Below are positions 1 through 4,288 of a DNA stretch of 5,479 bases, in pieces. Below the pieces are notes generated by a model. It had not been told where the DNA came from. It saw only the letters and a list, made by a program, of their open reading frames with translations, and did not search any database. Each line of letters opens with the position of its first letter. The stretch's first letter is position 1. A program made the translations under genes and the position numbers. Source of the stretch: CAZNMF01 sp964573795 (GTDB taxonomy: Bacteria > Acidobacteriota > Vicinamibacteria > Vicinamibacterales > SCN-69-37); contig CAZNMF010000162.1 of assembly GCA_964573795.1 (NCBI GenBank), positions 1-5,479 on the forward strand, written 5' to 3'.

Positions 1-28
1 TGCGATCGAGAAGCGGCGTGTGTCCCAT
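1..28 (-). CDS. possible 5' end of a further gene, cut by the window edge
   Basis: An ATG at 28-26 on the minus strand opens a frame that stays open to the window edge and reads MGHTPLLDR. It is preceded by GAGGGG, a reasonable Shine-Dalgarno sequence 10 nt upstream, the best ribosome-binding site seen in the window. It lies on the same strand as the upstream tRNA and merR. The PLLDR start resembles the N-terminus of many 1-deoxy-D-xylulose-5-phosphate synthases (Dxs). Nine residues are far too few to assign a product, so this is only a guess. All three plus-strand frames are also open over these bases, so the 3' end of a plus-strand gene cannot be excluded. Confidence 0.3.
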
Positions 29-51
29 GCGTCACGTTCCCCTCGTGAAAC

Positions 52-83
52 CTGAACGGCCGAGCTGGGGCTCGGCCGTTCAG
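52..83 (-). terminator. strong hairpin downstream of tRNA-Pro, probable terminator
   Basis: A perfect 13-bp inverted repeat (52-64 with 71-83), extended by one C-G pair, closes a 4-nt loop at 66-69. It starts 11 nt beyond the tRNA 3' end. On the minus strand the stem is followed by GTTTCACG, so the T-tract is only three bases. It could be an intrinsic terminator with a weak tail or a 3' processing and stability hairpin. If the ATG at 28 is real, the hairpin also sits in that gene's upstream region, 23 nt before the start. Confidence 0.6.
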
Positions 84-93
84 CGGAGATGAT

Positions 94-170
94 TGGTCGG
101 GATGGCGGGATTCGAACCCACGACCCCCTGACCCCCAGTCAGGTGCGCTACCAGGCTGCGCTACATCCCG
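94..170 (-). tRNA. tRNA-Pro, anticodon GGG
   Basis: This 77-nt tRNA reads proline codons CCC and CCU. The full cloverleaf folds from the minus strand. The acceptor stem CGGGATG/CATCCCG is perfect over 7 bp. The D stem is GCGC/GCGC with GG in the loop. The anticodon stem is CCTGA/TCAGG around loop CTGGGGG, placing anticodon GGG at 136-134. The T arm GTGGG-TTCGAAT-CCCGC has one G-T pair. The discriminator A is at 97, and the terminal CCA is encoded at 96-94. It lies 101 nt after the merR stop on the same strand. No good promoter sits at the right distance, so processing from a merR transcript is plausible. A large hairpin follows it. Confidence 0.97.
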
Positions 171-172
171 AT

Positions 173-201
173 TTGACTTGAGCGCTTCTCAAAGCTGTCA
201 A
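173..201 (-). promoter_or_regulatory. nested dyad just 5' of tRNA-Pro
   Basis: TTGAC (173-177) pairs with GTCAA (197-201), and TTGAG (178-182) pairs with CTCAA (188-192), around a 5-nt loop with a 4-nt bulge. In minus-strand RNA this hairpin ends two nucleotides before the mature tRNA. It may mark a processing site between merR mRNA and the tRNA. The outer arm also reads as a perfect TTGACA -35 box at 201-196. The only fair -10 candidate (TCAAAT, 176-171, spacer 19) would start transcription inside the tRNA, so promoter function is doubtful. Confidence 0.3.
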
Positions 202-202
202 G

Positions 203-217
203 TGCGCCGAAGGCGCA
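203..217. other. small GC-rich hairpin in the merR-tRNA spacer
   Basis: TGCGCC (203-208) and GGCGCA (212-217) form a perfect 6-bp stem around a 3-nt loop. It sits between the merR-proximal heptamer palindrome and the dyad before the tRNA. No T-tract follows on either strand, so it is more likely an RNA structural or stability element than a terminator. Confidence 0.35.
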
Positions 218-225
218 CCGTCAAT

Positions 226-255
226 TTCGAACTTCGAAGTTCGAACTTCGAAGTT
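226..255. repeat. palindromic heptamer array, TTCGAAC/TTCGAAG alternating
   Basis: Four 7-bp units (226-232, 233-239, 240-246, 247-253) alternate TTCGAAC and TTCGAAG. The alternation makes 230-255 a perfect 26-bp palindrome, extendable to 225-260 if G-U pairs are allowed. It begins 16 nt downstream of the merR stop. In RNA it would form a long hairpin and could stabilise or terminate the merR transcript before the tRNA, although no U-tract follows. The same unit, in one orientation only, recurs at 4250-4279. Confidence 0.85.
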
Positions 256-271
256 TGGAAATGCCCTTCTC

Positions 272-778
272 TTACCTCCGCCCCCGCTTCGCCGGCCCCT
301 TCTTCACCGACTTCGCGGCAGCGGCTTTGGCCTTCGCAGCCGCGGGCTTCGACGCGCGTCTCGGCGCCGCGTCGGCGTGCGCGACGAAGTCGGGCACCGG
401 CTGGCCGTCGCTGCCGAGCACCGCCAGAATCCACTGCAGACCACGCCGGACGTCGCGAAGCTGCTGGCGCGTCTCGCCGTCGATCAGCGCGGCGACGTCG
501 GAGTCGATGACCGGCTCCTCCGTGCGCACCAACCCTTCTTCGCTCAGCCGCTTGCGCGCGCCGGCCAACGTCAGGCCGTCGACGAACAGCAGGTGCTTGA
601 TCCGCAGCACGCGCTCGACGTCCGCCCGCCGATAGACGCGCGATCCCGCGCCCTTCGTGACGCCGAGATCCGGAAACTCCGCCTCCCACGTCCTGAGCAC
701 GTACGGCTGCAACTCCGCGAGCTCGCAGACCTCCTGTGCCCGAAACACCGGCCGATTGGGAATCGCCACGCTCGTCAC
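272..778 (-). CDS. MerR-family transcriptional regulator with lysine/alanine-rich C-terminal tail
   Basis: This 168-residue protein is probably a cytoplasmic DNA-binding regulator. Residues 11-78 form a MerR-type winged helix-turn-helix: VFRAQEVCELA, then LRTWEAEFP with the R-x-W-E signature near 29-32, SRVYRRADVERV for the wing and following helix, and the LTLAGARKRL segment at 69-78. Residues 90-135 are helical and probably dimerise. No metal-binding cysteine cluster is present (Cys18 is the only Cys), and no effector domain is visible. Residues about 140-168 are almost all Lys, Arg, Ala and Pro, like a histone H1-type tail. The start is GTG; no clear Shine-Dalgarno precedes it, but an extended -10 lies 23 nt upstream. 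It stands between der and tRNA-Pro on one strand. A MerR gene beside tRNA-Pro is also, from memory, known in Pseudomonas next to ihfA. The target and signal are unknown. Confidence 0.9.
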   Translation of the reverse strand: MTSVAIPNRPVFRAQEVCELAELQPYVLRTWEAEFPDLGVTKGAGSRVYRRADVERVLRIKHLLFVDGLTLAGARKRLSEEGLVRTEEPVIDSDVAALIDGETRQQLRDVRRGLQWILAVLGSDGQPVPDFVAHADAAPRRASKPAAAKAKAAAAKSVKKGPAKRGRR

Positions 779-801
779 GAATCGCGCTCGTGTGACGGGA
801 A

Positions 802-810
802 AGTATAACA
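802..810 (-). promoter_or_regulatory. extended -10 promoter for merR
   Basis: The minus strand reads TG-T-TATACT (810-802), a close match to an extended -10 (TGnTATAAT). It lies 23 nt before the merR GTG, predicting a leader of roughly 17 nt. No -35 match is present: the expected region lies within the GGCTTAC heptamer array, which directly abuts the TG. Extended -10 promoters can work without a -35 box. Confidence 0.5.
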
Positions 811-840
811 GGCTTACGACTTACGGCTTACGGCTTACGG
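811..840. repeat. GGCTTAC heptamer array upstream of merR
   Basis: Four 7-bp units lie at 811-817, 818-824 (GACTTAC variant), 825-831 and 832-838, with a trailing GG. The array directly borders the predicted merR promoter. The same unit starts an array upstream of der at 2299, and the two share the ten bases CAGGCTTACG at their promoter-side ends. Confidence 0.88.
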
Positions 841-853
841 ACGAGACGGGCCG

Positions 854-876
854 GGCGGCCACAGGGCCGCCTCTAC
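854..876 (-). repeat. REP-like GTAG-hairpin
   Basis: On the minus strand GTAG (876-873) and one A are followed by GGCGGCC, a CTGT loop and GGCCGCC, a perfect 7-bp stem spanning 871-854. Many REP elements have this architecture: a GTAG or similar tetranucleotide 5' of a GC-rich hairpin, mobilised by RAYT (TnpA-REP) transposases. Only one copy is visible and no RAYT gene is in the window, so the assignment rests on form alone. Confidence 0.45.
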
Positions 877-885
877 GAAGGCGAC

Positions 886-913
886 GGGCTACGGGCCACA
901 GGCCACAGGCTAC
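886..913. repeat. RGGCYAC heptamer array overlapping the der stop codon
   Basis: Four 7-bp units read GGGCTAC (886-892), GGGCCAC (893-899), AGGCCAC (900-906) and AGGCTAC (907-913). The last unit contains the complement of the der stop codon TAG (912-910). The units differ from the GGCTTAC family but keep the 7-bp period. Confidence 0.8.
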
Positions 914-2280
914 GACGACCGCGTCTTCGGCGTTCTCGCTTTCCTCGCGCGGCGGCGGACCGTCAATCGGATCGGTGTCCCTTCGAAGCCGAACGACTCG
1001 CGCAGGCGGTTGATCAGAAATCGCTCGTACGAGAAGTGGAGCTCGGTCGCGACGTTGGTGAAGAGCACGAAGGCCGGCGGCGCGACGGCGGTTTGCGCGC
1101 CGTAGAGGATGCGCACCTCGCGCCGCGTCTTGCTCGCCGGCGGATGCGCGGCCGTCACGGCCTCGAGGAAGCGATTCAGATCGGCCGTCGACACGCGATG
1201 CTTGCGCGCCGCGGCCACGCGGTCGACGACCTCCAGCAGCTTGGGCGTGCGCTCGCCGGTCAGGGCCGAGACGTGCACGATCGGCACGTAGTCGAGGAAC
1301 TTCAACTGGAAGCGCAGCTTGTCGTCGAACTCGCGCACCCAGTCCTGGCCGCGGCCGCGCACGAGGTCCCACTTGTTCACCGCGATGACGATGCCGCAGC
1401 CGGCCTCCTCGGCCTCGCCCGCGATCGCCGCTTCGCGATCACCGGCGCCTTCGACGGCATCGACGACGAGCACGACGACGTCGGCGCGCGCCATCGCGCG
1501 CTTCGCCAGCACGACGCTGACCGCCTCGACCTGCCCGGCCGCCGCAACCTTCCCCGGTCGCCGCATGCCCGCGGTGTCGAGAATGCGCAGCTTGCGCTTC
1601 TGCCACTGCAGCAGCACGTCGACCGTGTCGCGCGTCGTGCCCGGCCTGTCGCTGACCATCACGCGCTCCTCGCGGATGAGCCGGTTCACCAGCGACGACT
1701 TCCCGACGTTCGGCCGTCCCACGATCGCCACCTTCGTCTCATCGTCTACCGGCGTGGTGGCATACGCGCGCGCGGGCAGGCGCTCGAGCACGGCGTCGAG
1801 CAGCTCGTAGACGCCGTCGCCGTGCTCGGCCGCGACTTCGACGAGCGCGTCGAAGCCCATCTTGTAGAACTCGAGGACGCGCGTCTTCGATCGCCGGTCG
1901 TCCGTCTTGTTCATCGCGAGGACGACGGGCTTGCCCGTCGTGCGCAGGCGCTTGGCGATTTCCTCGTCGCCGGGCACGAGCCCCTCGCGCGCGTCGACGA
2001 CGAAGACGAACACGTCGCCCGCCGCAAGCGCCTTCAGCCCGTGCTCGACGACCTGCGCGTGCAACGGATCGGTCGTCGCGCCGAACAACCCGCCGGTGTC
2101 GACGAGCGTGAACGCGCGATCCTTCCACGCCGCGGGCGCCGCAATGACGTCACGCGTGGTGCCGGCCACGGGCGCGACGATCGAGCGCCGCGTGCCGGTG
2201 ATGCGATTGAAGAGGGTGGACTTTCCGACGTTGGGCCGCCCCACGAGGACGACGGTCGGGCCGGATCCCGGACGAGACAT
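910..2280 (-). CDS. der: ribosome-assembly GTPase Der (EngA), tandem G domains
   Basis: Der is an essential GTPase acting late in 50S subunit maturation. The 456-residue protein has the diagnostic double G domain. The first has GRPNVGKST at 14-22, GTTRD at 40-44, DTGG at 61-64 and NKTD at 124-127. The second has GRPNVGKSS at 188-196, GTTRD at 214-218, DTAG at 235-238 and NKWD at 302-305. A C-terminal KH-like domain follows at about 350-445, ending in a basic tail (RRRARKARTPKTRSS). Length is normal for the family (about 430-490), and no key motif is missing. The ATG at 2280 puts the first P-loop close to the N-terminus, as usual. There is no Shine-Dalgarno, but TAGACT lies 7 nt upstream, suggesting a leaderless message. 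The M23 gene lies 146 bp upstream and merR 131 bp downstream. The stop codon lies inside a heptamer repeat. Confidence 0.98.
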   Translation of the reverse strand: MSRPGSGPTVVLVGRPNVGKSTLFNRITGTRRSIVAPVAGTTRDVIAAPAAWKDRAFTLVDTGGLFGATTDPLHAQVVEHGLKALAAGDVFVFVVDAREGLVPGDEEIAKRLRTTGKPVVLAMNKTDDRRSKTRVLEFYKMGFDALVEVAAEHGDGVYELLDAVLERLPARAYATTPVDDETKVAIVGRPNVGKSSLVNRLIREERVMVSDRPGTTRDTVDVLLQWQKRKLRILDTAGMRRPGKVAAAGQVEAVSVVLAKRAMARADVVVLVVDAVEGAGDREAAIAGEAEEAGCGIVIAVNKWDLVRGRGQDWVREFDDKLRFQLKFLDYVPIVHVSALTGERTPKLLEVVDRVAAARKHRVSTADLNRFLEAVTAAHPPASKTRREVRILYGAQTAVAPPAFVLFTNVATELHFSYERFLINRLRESFGFEGTPIRLTVRRRARKARTPKTRSS

Positions 2281-2287
2281 TGGAAGA

Positions 2288-2293
2288 AGTCTA
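2288..2293 (-). promoter_or_regulatory. probable leaderless-type -10 for der
   Basis: TAGACT (2293-2288), a TANNNT-type -10, ends 7 nt before the der ATG, so transcription would start at or next to the A of the start codon. The interval TCTTCCA carries no Shine-Dalgarno. Upstream lies the GGCTTAC array, which leaves no recognisable -35. Confidence 0.4.
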
Positions 2294-2298
2294 GTTCA

Positions 2299-2390
2299 GG
2301 CTTACGGCTTACGGCTTACGGCGTGGGGCGTGGGGCGTGAGGCTTGGGGCTTCCAGAACTTTTGGCTTCTGGCTTCGTACTTCTAACTTT
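2299..2390. repeat. long degenerate heptamer array between the M23 gene and der
   Basis: Three GGCTTAC units (2299-2319) are followed in the same register by GGCGTGG, GGCGTGG, GGCGTGA, GGCTTGG and GGCTTCC (2320-2354). After a 2-nt phase shift a second block reads GAACTTT, TGGCTTC, TGGCTTC, GTACTTC and TAACTTT (2356-2390). The central CTT or CGT of each unit is best kept. The 7-bp period thus runs for about 90 bp and fills most of the gap. The rest, up to 2426, is a pyrimidine-rich plus-strand tract with no other visible feature. Confidence 0.8.
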
Positions 2391-2426
2391 TCTTGGTCTT
2401 CGCTTCGTCTCTTGATCCTCTCGTCC

Positions 2427-3296
2427 CTATCCTTTCCCTTCGATCGCCAGCAGCGACAGTGGGTCGACGCGGGCGCCGCCGAGGCGCACGGTCCAGTGCA
2501 GGTGCGGGCCGGTGACGCGGCCCGTCGCGCCGACGAGGCCGACGACGTCGCCGGCCTTGACCGTCTGTCCGTCCTTCACGTCGATCCGCGACAGGTGCGC
2601 GAAGAGCGAGAGCAGGCCCAGTCCGTGATCGATCACGACCGTGTTGCCGGTGTAGTAGAGATCGCCGGTGAGCACGACGAGGCCGTCGTTCGGCGCGTGG
2701 ATGGGCGTGCCCGCCTCGCTCAGGAAGTCCGCGCCGCCGTGCGGGCTGCGTGGCTGGCCGTTGAGGATGCTGCGCGATCCGAAGGCGCTGTTCGCCGGAT
2801 CGGACACGGGCCTGACGAACGGACCGGCCCACCGGCGCTCCGGCGTGACCGACGCCCACAACGTCGTGAGCCGCTTCGCCTCCGTCGCGATGCGCTCCTG
2901 GACGTCTTCCGGCGGATTGACGAACGCCTCCGCGACGGTCAGACGCCGCGTCGGAAACGCCTTCGCCTTGATCCGCATCCGATACGTCGCCCGCGACGGG
3001 TGATCGACCGGGCCCGTCTCGGCGACGACCGCGTGCGCGCCGAGCGCGACGTCGAGGTCGAGCCCGAGCAGCCCACGCCGCGACGTCGGCGTCACCTGGA
3101 ACATCGGCACCGCATGGCCCAGCGCCGACACGCGCACGTCGTCGTTCGGCACCGTCGTCACGGTGATCTCGACGACCTCGCCGGGTTGAAACGCGCGCGC
3201 CTCGACGTGGATCGCCGGCGGCGCGCTGCGCGGGAGCGCCGGCGCCGCCAGCGCGGTCAGTGCCACGGCCATCGCGATCGAAGGGAAAAGCCGCAT
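2427..3296 (-). CDS. exported M23 (LytM-type) zinc metallopeptidase
   Basis: This is a predicted peptidoglycan-directed endopeptidase of 289 residues acting outside the inner membrane. Residues 1 to about 22 form a signal peptide: a short basic start, then a hydrophobic Ala-rich stretch with likely cleavage in the APALPRSA region. Residues about 28-115 look all-beta (for example GEVVEITVTTVPNDDV), like the Ig-like N-terminal domains of some M23 proteins. The catalytic domain covers about 158-283. Zinc ligands are H186 and D190 (PHGGADF) and H267, with H265 (PHLHW) and H234 (LFAHLS) as catalytic histidines. The set is complete, so activity is expected. The start ATG has only a poor GAG upstream, but TAGAGT lies 6 nt before it. 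It diverges from the Usp gene across 61 bp, and der lies downstream on the same strand. An activating partner protein cannot be ruled out as its true role. Confidence 0.93.
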   Translation of the reverse strand: MRLFPSIAMAVALTALAAPALPRSAPPAIHVEARAFQPGEVVEITVTTVPNDDVRVSALGHAVPMFQVTPTSRRGLLGLDLDVALGAHAVVAETGPVDHPSRATYRMRIKAKAFPTRRLTVAEAFVNPPEDVQERIATEAKRLTTLWASVTPERRWAGPFVRPVSDPANSAFGSRSILNGQPRSPHGGADFLSEAGTPIHAPNDGLVVLTGDLYYTGNTVVIDHGLGLLSLFAHLSRIDVKDGQTVKAGDVVGLVGATGRVTGPHLHWTVRLGGARVDPLSLLAIEGKG

Positions 3297-3302
3297 AGAG
3301 AG

Positions 3303-3308
3303 ACTCTA
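3303..3308 (-). promoter_or_regulatory. probable leaderless-type -10 for the M23 gene
   Basis: TAGAGT (3308-3303) ends 6 nt before the ATG at 3296; the interval is the pyrimidine run CTCTCT. A weak -35-like TCGACC lies 19 nt further upstream (3333-3328). The hexamer is part of an inverted repeat, ATAGAG (3295-3300) with CTCTAT (3304-3309), that also includes bases of the start codon. Confidence 0.4.
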
Positions 3309-3357
3309 TTGCACTTTTCGCGGCGCCGGTCGATCATGCGAGCACGTCGTCGCCATC

Positions 3358-4251
3358 ATGCTGGTCATCTCCCGCATCCTCTGTCCCGTCGATCGATCCG
3401 ACATCGCCAAGCGCGCGCTGCGGTACGCGTTCCGTCTCGCCCGGCAGCACCACGCACGGCTGCGGGTGCTGCACGTCGTCGAGCCCGGCGTCGTCGTCGG
3501 AGACAGTGACGGTGCGTCTGCCGGCGTTCCAGCCGACGTGCTTGCCGCCGCGGAAGAGGACATCGGCTGGCTCGTGGCGTCGGTCGTCGACACCGAGGTC
3601 GAGATGGACACGGTCGTCCGCGACGGACCGGCCGCGCGCACGATCCTTCGAGAGGGGCGTGACTACGGCGCGAGCCTGATCGTCGCCGGCACGCACGGCC
3701 GGGGCGGGTTCGAGCGCCTCGCGCTGGGATCGGTGACGGAGAAGCTGCTGCGCAAGGCGGCCTGTCCCGTGCTCGTCGTGCCGCCGGGCGAGACCGCCGA
3801 CATGCCGGTGTCGACGCACCGCGTCGTCTGTCCCACGGACTTCTCGGCGCCCGCGACCGCGGCCCTCGACTACGCGCGCGTCATGGCCACGGCCACCGGC
3901 GCGGCACTGTCGATCGTGACGGTGGTCGAATGGCCGTTCGGCGAGACGACGGGCGACGATGCGGTGGCGACGTTGCGGCGGAGCCTCGAAGCGGAGGCCG
4001 CATCGCAATTGAGCGCGGCGCAGGCTGCCGGCGGACCGCCGACCGAGACGGCCGTGCTGTGCGGCAAGCCGTGGAAGGAGATCGTCGCCTTCGCGCGCGC
4101 GCAGCACGCGGGCCTGATCGTCATGGGCGTCGCCGGCCGCGGCGCGATCGATCTCGCGATCCTCGGATCGACCACGCACCACGTCGTCCGCGAAGCGCCG
4201 TGCCCGGTGCTGGTGGTGCCGGATAGGGCTACGGTGGAAAAGCGCTCCTAA
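3358..4251 (+). CDS. tandem-domain universal stress protein (UspA family)
   Basis: This cytoplasmic protein of 297 residues has two complete Usp domains, at about 1-142 and 152-288. Each opens with the usual strand (RILCPVDRSD at 6-15; RVVCPTDFS at 155-163). Each ends with an intact ATP-binding motif G-x2-G-x9-G-S: G111/G114/G124-S125 and G257/G260/G270-S271, followed by CPVLVVP. Both halves should therefore bind ATP, and a tandem protein can act as a pseudo-dimer. Family members help cells under starvation or redox stress, but the exact role here is unknown. The ATG at 3358 is chosen because the first strand follows directly and no in-frame start lies nearby upstream. No Shine-Dalgarno is evident. 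It diverges from the M23 gene and converges on the oxidoreductase gene, with stops 37 bp apart. Its TAA stop overlaps the first heptamer repeat unit. Confidence 0.95.
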   Translation: MLVISRILCPVDRSDIAKRALRYAFRLARQHHARLRVLHVVEPGVVVGDSDGASAGVPADVLAAAEEDIGWLVASVVDTEVEMDTVVRDGPAARTILREGRDYGASLIVAGTHGRGGFERLALGSVTEKLLRKAACPVLVVPPGETADMPVSTHRVVCPTDFSAPATAALDYARVMATATGAALSIVTVVEWPFGETTGDDAVATLRRSLEAEAASQLSAAQAAGGPPTETAVLCGKPWKEIVAFARAQHAGLIVMGVAGRGAIDLAILGSTTHHVVREAPCPVLVVPDRATVEKRS

Positions 4252-4279
4252 CTTCGAACTTCGAACTTCGAACTTCGAA
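4250..4279. repeat. AACTTCG heptamer array between convergent genes
   Basis: Four perfect AACTTCG units (4250-4277) plus AA fill most of the 37-bp gap between the Usp stop and the oxidoreductase stop. The first two bases of the array are the last two of the Usp TAA. All units face one way, so unlike the copy at 226-255 this array is not a long palindrome; only the 6-bp TTCGAA cores are self-complementary. No other terminator is visible between these convergent genes. Confidence 0.92.
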
Positions 4280-4288
4280 AAGAGCCCT

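Noticed and set aside
94..170. tRNA-Pro 3' end as an integration (att) site
   Set aside because: No integrase, no duplicated tRNA 3' end and no foreign-looking genes lie in the window.
811..913. Repeat-rich gap considered as a CRISPR array
   Set aside because: Units are 7 bp in direct tandem with no spacers, and no cas genes are present.
1036..2340. Long plus-strand open frame of 434 codons opposite der
   Set aside because: It is low-complexity Arg/His/Asp-rich translation with no domain, typical of a GC-rich antisense shadow. The minus strand encodes a complete Der.
2391..2426. Pyrimidine-rich tract after the M23 gene considered as a terminator
   Set aside because: No stable stem-loop could be drawn, and on the coding strand the tract is purine-rich rather than a T-run.
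2337..3509. Plus-strand open frame of 390 codons opposite the M23 gene
   Set aside because: It spans the M23 coding region, the divergent gap and the start of the Usp gene with Arg-rich unstructured translation; it is a shadow.
3334..4182. Minus-strand open frame opposite the Usp gene
   Set aside because: The plus strand holds two intact Usp domains with ATP motifs; the antisense product is compositionally biased and unrecognisable.
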